From NCBI GenBank assembly GCA_020851015.1, contig JADZDN010000048.1, positions 1 to 30,384 of the forward strand: DNA of 30,384 nucleotides, given 5' to 3'. The notes beneath the pieces are model-generated. The model saw only the letters and a program-made list of their open reading frames with translations. It was not told where the DNA came from and made no database searches. Made by a program: the position numbers and the translations under genes. This document shows positions 23,958 to 30,384 of this stretch, in pieces. How positions within the stretch are numbered: the stretch's first letter is position 1; each line of letters starts with the position of its first letter. This stretch comes from Alphaproteobacteria bacterium (GTDB taxonomy: Bacteria; Pseudomonadota; Alphaproteobacteria; JAEULC01).

Positions 23958-26713
23958 TCTCGCTGGTGCTCTACGGCCGCAACGACAACTACGGCTACAA
24001 CCTGCACAAGCGGGCCGCCATCAGCCTGAACTGCATGGCCGAGCTGCTAGACGATCCCGAGGACGAGATCCTGTTCGTCGACTACAACACGCCCGACGAC
24101 ATGCCGACCTTCGTCGAGGCGATCCTCGATACGCTGACCGATCGTGCTCGCGGCATGATCCGCGTGCTGCGTGCGCGCCCGTCGGTCCACGAGCGCTGGC
24201 GCGGCAAGACGCACCTCAACGCGCTGGAGCCGCAGGCGCGCAACATCGCGATCCGGCGCAGCAACCCGAAGAACCGCTGGATCCTGTCGACCAACACCGA
24301 CATGGTGTTCGTCATGCGCGACGGGACCAAGTCGCTTTCCGCCGCGGTCAAGGACCTGCCGCGCGGCGACTACGGCATTCCGCGCTTCGAGATGCCGGAA
24401 TCGCTGTGGGAATCGCTCGACCGCAAGGACCCGCGCGCGGTGATCGACGCCTTCGCGCGCTGGGGCAAGGCGCTGCACCTCGACGAGGTGGTGCATTCGC
24501 ACAAGTCGATTCTCTATGACGCGCCGGGCGACTTCCAGCTCGTGCCGCGTGCCGACCTCATCAAGATCCACGGCTTCAGCGAGGCGATGCTGCGCGGCTG
24601 GCATGTCGACAGCAACCTGGCCAAGCGCTGCCTGCTGCTCTACGGCGAGACCAAGAGCCTGTTCCACAAGGTCGCGGGCTATCACTGCGACCACACCAAG
24701 GTGGTCACGCCGATGCACGGCCACGACCGCCAGCAGAACGACATGGTCGAGCATATCAGCGAGGTCCGCCGGCCCGAGATGCCGCAGCAGGCCGACAGCT
24801 GGGGCGCGCCCGACGCGGCGATCGAGGAGATCCGCGTGCCGCCCGGCCGCGACATCGGCTTCGCCGCCGCCCTGACGCCGATCCTCGGGCCGATGCCGAA
24901 GCCGGTCTACGAGGCGCTCTATACCGAGAAGAGCTGGAACCAGATCACCTATCCCGCGCGCCACGTCATCCCCTACCTGGCCGACCAGATCGCGACCTTT
25001 CCGCGTGACATCGACCTGGGCTACGCGGGCCTCAACGACACGACGCGCGCGCTGCTGGCAGAGACCTGGCGCGCGCTGGGCTTCACCGGCCGGCTGCTGG
25101 TCCATCGCGACACCGCAGGCATCAAGCCGGGTTGCGAGCCGGCCCCGGACAGCGACGCGCCTTTCGTCGTCGCCGACCTCGACTACATGGTCGAGCGTGC
25201 GGCGCTGTTCGTCCTCGACCTGGGGGTCGAGGAGGGACCGGGCTGGAAGAACAAGATTTTCAGCCTGGAATACAATCCCAAGGCCAAGCCCCTGCTGCCG
25301 TTCGTCAAGGCGGTCCAGGCGGCGGGCTTCAAGATCGCGGCGGCCGAGCGCCGCCGGATGGCCGAGCGTCGGCCGGCCCGCCGCATCGTGCTCGTCAACA
25401 CGATCGCCACGGAATTACTGGGCCAGGTCGACACGATCGTCGGCCAGACGGTCACGCCCTACTGCACGCATGTCCGCCACGGCACCATCAAGCCCGACAC
25501 GATCGACGTGCTGCGCCAGCGCCGGGCCGATGCCGACCGGCTGGAGCAATCGGCGGCCAAGCACCTGATGACCGAAGCGGAGAAGTGGCTGCCGGTCGAC
25601 ATGCTGGACCAGGCCGAGCCGCATCGGCTGCTGGGCGACGAGCAGCGCGCCAAGGTCGCCGAGGACGCGCCCAAGCGGAAGTCGACCGACGCGTGGCACG
25701 ACGTGGCGGTCCTGTCCCTGACCAAGCTGACCGGCGATTTCGACCAGCGGCTCGCGGAGTTCCTGGCGCTCGACCCCGAGAATCCGCAGCCCTTCGTGGC
25801 ACACCTGGCCCTGCTGCGCGTGGCGGCCGCCGAGGTGATGTCCCGCCCCTGGGCGCCGCAATCCGCCGAGGCGATTCTGCGTGCCTGCGAGGGTTTTCTC
25901 GAGCAAGCCGGGCGGATGCCGGACGAGCCGGTGGGCCAGGCCGTCAGCACGATGCTGGCGCTGTGCCGCGGTGCCGCGGGGGAGAGCCTGGATGCCCTTG
26001 CCGAGCGCGTCGTCGCCTATGCCGGCGAGCGGCTGGCGGGCGGTGACTCGGCCGATCCGTTCGCCGCCTGGATCGCGCTGTGCGTCGCGGACTTCGCCAT
26101 CGCGCGCGGTCCCTGGCGAAGCGACGAGCGGGCGCTGGCGGACTTGCGCACGCGGCTCGTGCTGCCGGCGCTGCGCCGGCTCCAGCGGCCCGCGCCGGCG
26201 GCGCAGGCGCCGGCCGACAATGGACGCATCGCGATTCTCGCGAGCGCGCCTTTCGGCCGATCGGTCGACCCGGGCGCGGAGCGGCTTTCCGAGGTCTTCG
26301 CGGCGATCGCGGGGTCCGGCGCGTCCCAACCGCAGGTCCGCGTATTCCCGCTGCACACGCCGGACTCGGCGTTCCTCGCCCTGGCGCGAAGTCGCGGCGC
26401 GGAGGTAACGGAGGCGCCCGACCAGGGCGGCCTGACCGCGAACCATGTCGCCCGGCGCTTCGAAGCCTTGCGCGACGCGATCCTCGCCTGGTCGCCGCGC
26501 CTGTCGCTTTGCGTCGGCGAGAGCGCGCTGGCGCTGGCGCCCCTCGCGCTCGGCACGGCGCCGGTGCAGGGCGTCTATGGCAGCCGACTGACAGGGCCCG
26601 ACCTGCCGGGCATGCAGCTCCTGCCCGACCGCGCAGCGCTGGCCAGATTGATTCTCGGCGCCGGCACTGCCCAGCCGGCCAAGGGCGGCGCGGTCGGCGT
26701 CGCCGCGCGCTGA
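23954..26713 (+). CDS. 919-residue multidomain glycosyltransferase-like protein
   Basis: No exact family could be named. The N-terminal part (about 1-290) looks like a GT-A fold: MISLVLYGRNDNYG, FVDYNTPDD, and STNTDMVF in the position of a DxD-type metal site. The middle (about 290-560) contains a Rossmann-like stretch with FVVADLDYMVERAALFVLDLG. Residues 560-770 are helical. The last 130 residues (from RIAILASAPFG) resemble a GT-B nucleotide-binding half. It may thus carry two transferase units and add more than one sugar. The ATG overlaps the previous stop, so expression is coupled to the GT41-like enzyme. No signal peptide or membrane helix is visible, so it is probably cytoplasmic. The frame is also open across the whole previous gene, but that is a chance shadow. 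Confidence 0.75.
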   Translation: MISLVLYGRNDNYGYNLHKRAAISLNCMAELLDDPEDEILFVDYNTPDDMPTFVEAILDTLTDRARGMIRVLRARPSVHERWRGKTHLNALEPQARNIAIRRSNPKNRWILSTNTDMVFVMRDGTKSLSAAVKDLPRGDYGIPRFEMPESLWESLDRKDPRAVIDAFARWGKALHLDEVVHSHKSILYDAPGDFQLVPRADLIKIHGFSEAMLRGWHVDSNLAKRCLLLYGETKSLFHKVAGYHCDHTKVVTPMHGHDRQQNDMVEHISEVRRPEMPQQADSWGAPDAAIEEIRVPPGRDIGFAAALTPILGPMPKPVYEALYTEKSWNQITYPARHVIPYLADQIATFPRDIDLGYAGLNDTTRALLAETWRALGFTGRLLVHRDTAGIKPGCEPAPDSDAPFVVADLDYMVERAALFVLDLGVEEGPGWKNKIFSLEYNPKAKPLLPFVKAVQAAGFKIAAAERRRMAERRPARRIVLVNTIATELLGQVDTIVGQTVTPYCTHVRHGTIKPDTIDVLRQRRADADRLEQSAAKHLMTEAEKWLPVDMLDQAEPHRLLGDEQRAKVAEDAPKRKSTDAWHDVAVLSLTKLTGDFDQRLAEFLALDPENPQPFVAHLALLRVAAAEVMSRPWAPQSAEAILRACEGFLEQAGRMPDEPVGQAVSTMLALCRGAAGESLDALAERVVAYAGERLAGGDSADPFAAWIALCVADFAIARGPWRSDERALADLRTRLVLPALRRLQRPAPAAQAPADNGRIAILASAPFGRSVDPGAERLSEVFAAIAGSGASQPQVRVFPLHTPDSAFLALARSRGAEVTEAPDQGGLTANHVARRFEALRDAILAWSPRLSLCVGESALALAPLALGTAPVQGVYGSRLTGPDLPGMQLLPDRAALARLILGAGTAQPAKGGAVGVAAR

Positions 26714-26746
26714 CCGCCGGCTCCCGGCTGGGGTCGCATCCCGCTT

Positions 26747-26761
26747 TCTTAACGCGGGGTT
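26747..26761. promoter_or_regulatory. Perfect CtrA-like box upstream of the PilZ gene
   Basis: TTAACGCGGGGTTAA is an exact TTAA-N7-TTAA. It lies inside the larger inverted repeat CTTAAC / GTTAAG, 62 bases before the PilZ start and 34 bases after the preceding stop. A/T-rich words are rare in this DNA, so the match stands out. Control by CtrA or a similar response regulator is inference. Confidence 0.55.
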
Positions 26762-26822
26762 AAGCCATCGCCCGTATTTTCACCACAACGCCGCGACAGG
26801 GAATGCGGGAGCCGGTCCGTCC

Positions 26823-27263
26823 ATGATCCATCCGCCCAAGCGCAATCGCGAGGCAGCGCCGCACGCGCCCGGCGTGAACGGTCGTCCGGCGAAGGCGGTG
26901 ACCGACGAACGGCGGCGGCACGGCCGCAGCGCCGTCGCGTGGCACGGGCGTATCATGATTTCGCAGGCCCCGAGCGTCGCCTGCGTGGTGTTGAACGTGT
27001 CGGAGCGTGGCGCCAAGCTGCGGCTTCGGCTGCCGATCGACCTCCCGGGCGGCTTCGTGCTGTCGATCGACCGGTTCGGCGACCTGCAGGTCGAGCTGCT
27101 GGACCAGGAGCAGGCGGTCGTGCGGGTCGGCTTCCTGGAGCCGCCGGCGAAGATCCGCAAGTTCTTCCGCAACCAGCTTCCGGCGTTCCGCAATGCGCCC
27201 GACGGCGGCGACAGCGCCAAGCCGGACGCGGGCGCGGCTGACGCGGCCGAGCCCAAGGAATAG
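26823..27263 (+). CDS. PilZ-domain protein (c-di-GMP receptor)
   Basis: A 146-residue soluble protein. The PilZ signature is complete: the RxxxR loop Arg31-Arg35 in ERRRHGRSAV, and Asn58-x-Ser60-x-x-Gly63 in NVSERGAKLRL, followed by the beta-barrel (to about 110) and a disordered, Ala/Asp-rich tail. It would bind cyclic di-GMP and change motility, polysaccharide or gene expression. It is probably its own transcription unit, with a CtrA-like box upstream and a hairpin immediately after the stop. Its position after the glycosyltransferase operon suggests a link to surface structures or flagella. The target of its signal is not visible. Confidence 0.9.
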   Translation: MIHPPKRNREAAPHAPGVNGRPAKAVTDERRRHGRSAVAWHGRIMISQAPSVACVVLNVSERGAKLRLRLPIDLPGGFVLSIDRFGDLQVELLDQEQAVVRVGFLEPPAKIRKFFRNQLPAFRNAPDGGDSAKPDAGAADAAEPKE

Positions 27264-27282
27264 CGCGCGGCCGTGCCGCGCG
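27264..27282. terminator. Hairpin immediately after the PilZ stop
   Basis: CGCGCGGC / GCCGCGCG, a perfect 8-bp stem around a CGT loop, begins at the base after the PilZ stop codon. No T run follows, so it may end transcription weakly or shield the 3' end. It also lies downstream of the convergent 25-codon gene. Confidence 0.4.
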
Positions 27283-27292
27283 GGGCGGAACC

Positions 27293-27370
27293 CTAGCTTC
27301 CGAATACCAGGCCGATCATCCCGGCCAGCAGCAGGCCGGCGGAGACGATCATGATCAGCGCTCGCGTCAC
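27293..27370 (-). CDS. 25-residue hydrophobic membrane peptide
   Basis: I do not recognise this peptide. The frame begins with GTG at 27370, preceded by GAGGTGAG at suitable spacing, and ends with TAG at 27293. The product is almost one membrane helix: TRALIMIVSAGLLLAGMIG and a short LVFGS end, with one Arg at the N-terminus. Third codon positions are mostly G or C. A perfect TTGACA lies upstream on the minus strand (27422-27427), though no good -10 follows at 17 bases. Very short membrane peptides often act as regulators of larger complexes. The chance-ORF risk is real at this length. Confidence 0.45.
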   Translation of the reverse strand: MTRALIMIVSAGLLLAGMIGLVFGS

Positions 27371-27560
27371 GCACTCACCTCTGGCTTGATCCCCGATCGC
27401 GGCGCCCGCAGCGCCCTACCTTGTCAACGCACCGCCCGCCGAAGGGTCCCACCCTGGACCCCTGATGTGGCGATCCGATGGCACGCGCGAAACCGTCGCA
27501 TGTCGGCATTCGCCGCGGCACACCGGCCCGCCACGCCGGCGGACTATATCCCCTCGCGAA

Positions 27561-27593
27561 GAAAAAGGCCCCGTCCTGCGCCGGACGAGGCCT
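27561..27593 (-). terminator. Strong intrinsic terminator, minus strand
   Basis: AGGCCTCGTCC and GGACGGGGCCT form 11 pairs (one G-T) around a six-base loop, followed by TTTTTC. It serves either the small RNA candidate or a long transcript from tRNA-Phe. Confidence 0.8.
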
Positions 27594-27700
27594 CAAGTCG
27601 TTGTAGGTCGATTCCGTTGCGTCGAGGGGCGACACAACGCAATCCATTGCGCCCCAGCGCGCTCCCCCAGTCCAGCGCAATAGCGCCAACCGCTCCCGGC
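27561..27700 (-). ncRNA. Structured small RNA candidate
   Basis: On the minus strand three stems follow one another: ATTGCGC / GCGCAAT (27646-27681), TTGCG / CGCAA with inner TCG / CGA (27617-27642), and the terminator stem (27561-27593). The first stem has an alternative, GCGC-tatt-GCGC, that excludes it, so the RNA might switch shape. The nearest gene on this strand is tRNA-Phe, 215 bases upstream, which is too far for a normal tRNA terminator. The 5' end is not known and no good promoter was found, so it could also be a long tRNA trailer. Confidence 0.35.
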
Positions 27701-27807
27701 TCACCGAAAGATCACAGCAGTGCATTGCCAAGTGAACCGCCCCAAGCACGCGCCTAGGCGCGCGGGCGTGGCGCACGAGTCGTTCAAACCTCCAATCGGG
27801 AGAAGAT

Positions 27808-27882
27808 GGTGCCCAGGGCCGGAATCGAACCAGCGACACCGTGATTTTCAGTCACGTGCTCTACCAACTGAGCTACCTGGGC
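27808..27882 (-). tRNA. tRNA-Phe (anticodon GAA), CCA encoded
   Basis: The minus strand gives a full cloverleaf: acceptor GCCCAGG / CCTGGGC, D arm GCTC-AGTTGGTA-GAGC, anticodon stem CGTGA / TCACG with loop CTGAAAA (anticodon GAA), a four-base variable loop, T arm GCTGG-TTCGATT-CCGGC, discriminator A and an encoded CCA. The whole is 75 bases. The CCA makes it ready after end processing. Confidence 0.97.
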
Positions 27883-27912
27883 ATCGGGCCCCTAAGACCG
27901 GGCCGGGGCAGG

Positions 27913-27941
27913 CTTATAGGGGCATTTTTGGGGCCTGTCCA
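27913..27941 (-). promoter_or_regulatory. Promoter of tRNA-Phe
   Basis: TGGACA (27936-27941) and TATAAG (27913-27918) on the minus strand are exactly 17 bases apart. Transcription would start about 24 bases before the tRNA. It is the best sigma-70-type promoter seen in the window. Confidence 0.7.
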
Positions 27942-27946
27942 GAACG

Positions 27947-27962
27947 CGCCGCCAGGGCGGCG
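27947..27962. terminator. Hairpin after the lipoprotein gene
   Basis: CGCCGCC / GGCGGCG, a perfect 7-bp stem with a two-base centre, lies nine bases past the lipoprotein stop. No T run follows directly. It sits just upstream of the tRNA promoter and may separate the two units. Confidence 0.35.
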
Positions 27963-27970
27963 GCCTGGCC

Positions 27971-29836
27971 CTAGAGTCCCGCCGCGATCGCGGCGTCCAC
28001 CGCCAGCGCGCGGGCCTCGCGCTCCAGGCCCAGCGCCTTCAGCGATCCGATCACATAGGCGACCACTACCGGGCTCTGCCTGCCGAGCTCGGCGTCGCCC
28101 AGCGCCACCAGCGCGTGCAGCACCGTCTCGCCCACCCGCCCCTCGCCCGAAGCCTCGCGCAGGCCGAACCACAGCAGCGGCGACGGCACCGGCGCGTTCG
28201 TGCTCATCGGCGCCTTGTAGAGCGCGGCCCAGTCCACCCCGATCACGGGCTCGCCGAAGGCGTCGAACAGCATCAGCGCCATGGCCAGGCGCGGCGCCAC
28301 CGTCTCGGGCTTGCCGGCCTCGACCGCCGCGCGCCACTGGCGGAAGCGCTCGCCCGACCACGGCGCGCCGGCATCGCCGTCGGCAAGCCGCGCGCGCGCC
28401 CACAGGGCGAGCAACGACTGGCCGGCGTCGCGGTCGGACGCCGGCGCGGCGCCGGCGGCATCGTACCAGGCCTTGGCCTCGGCCAGGCGGCGGGCCGAAG
28501 AGAGCGCGCGCCCGGCGTCGCCGGCGAACCATGCCTGCTCGCGCGCCGGGCGCATCTCCAGCAGCAGCGGCAGGCTGACGCGCGCGAGCAGCGCGAAGTC
28601 GCCCTCCTGGCGGCCAAGCGCGTAAAGCGCCTTCAGCGCCTCGGCGCGGCCCTGCGGCTGGGTCTGGGCCTGCGCCGCGCGATAGAGCAGCGTGCGGGCG
28701 CGCACCCCGCCCTGCTTGGCCGCCTCGCTGAACGCGTTGGCGAGCTGCGCCGGCGGAATCTCGGCCGCCGCGTAGGCCTTCGCCAGATCCTCCGGCGGCA
28801 GCGCGCCATAGAGCGCGGCGCGGTGCGCGGCCTCGAGCCGCATCGCCGCCGGCGCGACCGGCGACAGCGCGATGCCGCGCAGCAGGGCCGGCTGGTCGAG
28901 CGGCCCGGTGTCGGCCGGCAGTTGCTGGTTGGCCGCGCGCGCCATCGCCAGGGTCAGCGGCGTCGCCTCCTTGAAGCTGCGCAGCGCCGCCTTGGCGTTG
29001 CCGCTCAGCGCGTCGACCAGCGCGAAGAAGGCCGCGTCCTTGTCGCCCTGGTCGCGCACCAGCGCCAGGTCGAACTGCGCGCGCTCCTTGTCCTTGTCGA
29101 TCAGGTCGCAGAACACGGCCAGCTTGTCCCAGAACGCGCCGGCCGCGCCCGCGGGCGGAACCGCCCCGGCGCTCGCCTGCTGGCCGCCGGTCAGGCGCTT
29201 GCGGCCCTCCTGGCAGGCGCCGGCGACGTCGTCGGTGAGCAGCAGCACGTTGACGCGGACCAGCGCGATGCGCGGGTCGATGTCGCGCGCGGGCAAGGCG
29301 CTGATCAACTCCAGCGCCGAGGTGAACTCGCCGCGCGCGTACAGGCGCTCGATGCGCAGCGGCATCAGCCCCGGCCCCACGCGCTCGCCTTCTGGCGGGC
29401 TCGCGATCGACAGCAGCAGGCGGTGCGCCAGGCTCTGTTGCGTCGGCGACGCGACCGCCGCCGGGATGCGCGCCAGCAGCAGCTCGACGATGTCGCGCCG
29501 CGTGTTGCCCCACAAGGTGACGCCGAACCCGCCGGCCGGCTCGGACAGCAGGCCGAGGGATTCCGAATCGATCGCGCGCAGCGGATCGCTCGCCACCGGC
29601 TGGACGCTGGCCTCGCCCGGCTTGGCGGTTTCGGTCGAGACGGGCTGGCCCGAGACCGGCTGTCCGGCGCCAGGCAGCGGCGCCAGGGGCGCGACCGTCG
29701 GGCTAGGGCCCGGGCGGGCCGAGGGGGTCAGCGGGACCGGACGTCCCTGGCCCCAGGCCGGGCCGCAGCCGGCCACCGCAGCGAGAAGCAGCGCCGCAAG
29801 GCCCAGGACCGGGCGATCAGCGCGGCAGCTTGTCAT
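27971..29836 (-). CDS. Large predicted lipoprotein with helical-repeat body
   Basis: I do not recognise the family. The 621-residue product starts with a lipoprotein signal: a basic N-terminus, hydrophobic core, and lipobox VAGC with the acylated Cys24. A Pro/Ser-rich linker (about 30-80) leads to a long all-helical body (about 100-620), dominated by Ala, Leu, Arg and Glu with repeated A-x-x-L-A patterns. This suggests a TPR- or SEL1-like solenoid. It would be anchored in the inner or outer membrane and act as a scaffold. The ATG at 29836 overlaps by 20 bases the end of the 47-residue membrane protein gene upstream, so the two are co-expressed. No known partner is identified. Confidence 0.8.
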   Translation of the reverse strand: MTSCRADRPVLGLAALLLAAVAGCGPAWGQGRPVPLTPSARPGPSPTVAPLAPLPGAGQPVSGQPVSTETAKPGEASVQPVASDPLRAIDSESLGLLSEPAGGFGVTLWGNTRRDIVELLLARIPAAVASPTQQSLAHRLLLSIASPPEGERVGPGLMPLRIERLYARGEFTSALELISALPARDIDPRIALVRVNVLLLTDDVAGACQEGRKRLTGGQQASAGAVPPAGAAGAFWDKLAVFCDLIDKDKERAQFDLALVRDQGDKDAAFFALVDALSGNAKAALRSFKEATPLTLAMARAANQQLPADTGPLDQPALLRGIALSPVAPAAMRLEAAHRAALYGALPPEDLAKAYAAAEIPPAQLANAFSEAAKQGGVRARTLLYRAAQAQTQPQGRAEALKALYALGRQEGDFALLARVSLPLLLEMRPAREQAWFAGDAGRALSSARRLAEAKAWYDAAGAAPASDRDAGQSLLALWARARLADGDAGAPWSGERFRQWRAAVEAGKPETVAPRLAMALMLFDAFGEPVIGVDWAALYKAPMSTNAPVPSPLLWFGLREASGEGRVGETVLHALVALGDAELGRQSPVVVAYVIGSLKALGLEREARALAVDAAIAAGL

Positions 29837-29960
29837 CCGGAATCGTCCGCTCGATCACGTGGCTGGGGGGCTTCGGTTCCCACAGGGCCAGGAACGCCGC
29901 GCCGGCCGCCAGGGCCACGACAAGAAAAATCGCGAGAGAGGAGAAAATGCCTAGTCGCAT
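29817..29960 (-). CDS. 47-residue single-pass membrane protein
   Basis: A short protein with one N-terminal membrane helix (about residues 4-27, IFSSLAIFLVVALAAGAAF), then LWEPKPPSHVIERTIPDDKLPR facing the periplasm. The ATG at 29960 has AAGG six bases upstream; an earlier in-frame start adds a basic leader without a ribosome site. Its end overlaps the lipoprotein gene start by 20 bases, so coupling is likely. The tail might contact the lipoprotein in the periplasm. The family is unknown to me. The divergent aroK start is 242 bases away. Confidence 0.7.
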   Translation of the reverse strand: MRLGIFSSLAIFLVVALAAGAAFLALWEPKPPSHVIERTIPDDKLPR

Positions 29961-30202
29961 CTTGCCTTTACGGGGATGGGCGGCGCGGTCGGCCGGCACA
30001 GCTCGCGATGGCGACCGGGTAGACCGCTATGCTAGGGTTGACCTGTGGCGACATTGCGGCAGGCCCGCCGCCAAGGTCAATCGCCGGTCGATCGAGCCCA
30101 AGCCTCAACGCGATCGCGCCGACCGAAGGACATGGCGCGGGCGGTCCTTGTCGTCGGCGATTCGCTTTTTCACGGCAAGCACACCATACCGGCACCCGCG
30201 CG

Positions 30203-30384
30203 ATGACCGCCTTTCCCGCTGCCACGGCGACCGACCTGCCCGCCGGGCTCGCCCATATTCCGCGCACGATCGTGCTGGTCGGGCTGATGGGCGCCGGCAA
30301 GTCCGCCATCGGCCGGCGGGTCGCCCAGCGCCTGCACCTGCCCTTCGTCGACGCCGATGCCGAGATCGAGCAGGCGGCGGGCAA
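30203..30384 (+). CDS. aroK: Shikimate kinase AroK (5' part only)
   Basis: The first 60 codons of a P-loop kinase that phosphorylates shikimate in aromatic amino acid synthesis; the gene runs off the window. Walker A is GLMGAGKS (27-34), followed by [22 protein letters not shown], where the Asp pair binds shikimate and magnesium. The first 20 residues are a short extension usual in alphaproteobacterial forms. The ATG at 30203 has only a weak ribosome site. aroB would be expected next. The 242 bases upstream hold a divergent promoter region with TTGACC on both strands, but no convincing -10. Confidence 0.92.
   Translation, partial: MTAFPAATATDLPAGLAHIPRTIVLVGLMGAGKSAIGRRVAQRLHLPFVDADAEIEQAAG

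Larger units (their letters stand above)
27371..27807. other. 437-base stretch between small gene and tRNA, no clear protein gene
   Basis: No coding frame looks real here. On the minus strand there are two consecutive hairpins and a strong terminator (27561-27681), described as an RNA candidate. There is also a perfect 14-base palindrome CGCGCCTAGGCGCG at 27749-27762 and a six-pair hairpin GGGTCC / GGACCC at 27444-27461. Right after the tRNA (27784-27807) CTCC and GGAG could form a weak hairpin. Confidence 0.5.

Noticed and set aside
27375..27839. 154-codon minus-strand frame between the small gene and the tRNA
   Set aside because: Runs through a strong terminator and part of the tRNA; no motif or ribosome site.
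27720..27974. 84-codon plus-strand frame over the tRNA
   Set aside because: Its CPGPESNQRHRDFQSRALPTEL stretch is the typical translation of the antisense of a tRNA gene.
29968..30384. 138-codon frame antisense to aroK
   Set aside because: Opposite strand encodes the shikimate kinase P-loop.

Overview
The window is chromosomal DNA of very high G+C content. It most likely comes from an alphaproteobacterium, probably Rhodospirillales-like. The evidence is a lipid A gene set with a GnnA-type oxidoreductase, alphaproteobacterial-style LptF, HutD and DpaL proteins, a tRNA-Phe, a truncated aroK, and two sites matching the CtrA motif TTAA-N7-TTAA. No phage, transposase or CRISPR array is visible. 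The many long open frames antisense to real genes are what such G+C-rich DNA produces by chance.

Layout. (1) 1-498: the 3' end of a Gfo/Idh/MocA oxidoreductase resembling the UDP-GlcNAc 3-dehydrogenase GnnA. (2) 523-3771, minus strand: a tripartite-type ABC export operon (adaptor, permease, ATPase) with translational overlaps and an FNR/FixK-like box upstream. (3) 3937-8027, minus strand: an outer-membrane lipid cluster, reading a 55-residue Trp-rich small protein, lpxB, lpxD, an acyl carrier protein and a beta-ketoacyl-ACP synthase. (4) 8128-11191: a four-helix membrane protein, a PAP2 phosphatase, LptF and a HutD-family protein. (5) 11173-14898, minus strand: a 1241-residue hybrid-free sensor kinase with a Cache-like sensor and five PAS domains. 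(6) 15223-15593: an HU-like DNA-binding protein with an operator-like palindrome in its leader and a very strong terminator. (7) 15707-20774: a metabolic group of D-2-hydroxyacid dehydrogenase, amidohydrolase, family-5 substrate-binding protein and diaminopropionate ammonia-lyase. (8) 20867-27263: a sugar-nucleotide epimerase-like SDR, a SPINDLY/OGT-like GT-B glycosyltransferase overlapping a 919-residue glycosyltransferase-like protein, and a PilZ protein. CtrA-like boxes lie at both promoter regions. (9) 27293-27882: a 25-residue membrane peptide, a structured RNA candidate with an intrinsic terminator, and tRNA-Phe with a good promoter. (10) 27971-30384: a large lipoprotein with a 47-residue membrane protein upstream, and divergent aroK running off the end.

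How the parts fit. Regions 1, 3 and 4 concern the outer membrane: lipid A disaccharide formation (LpxB, LpxD), a dedicated ACP/ketosynthase pair that may build a special acyl chain, and LPS export (LptF). The export operon between them may share that theme but has no assigned substrate. Region 8 is the most novel-looking part. Two translationally coupled, unfamiliar glycosyltransferases, a sugar SDR lacking the usual catalytic tyrosine and a c-di-GMP receptor are bracketed by CtrA-like sites, which suggests a cell-cycle or motility-linked surface (perhaps flagellin) glycosylation module. That link is inference. The motifs and overlaps are directly visible.
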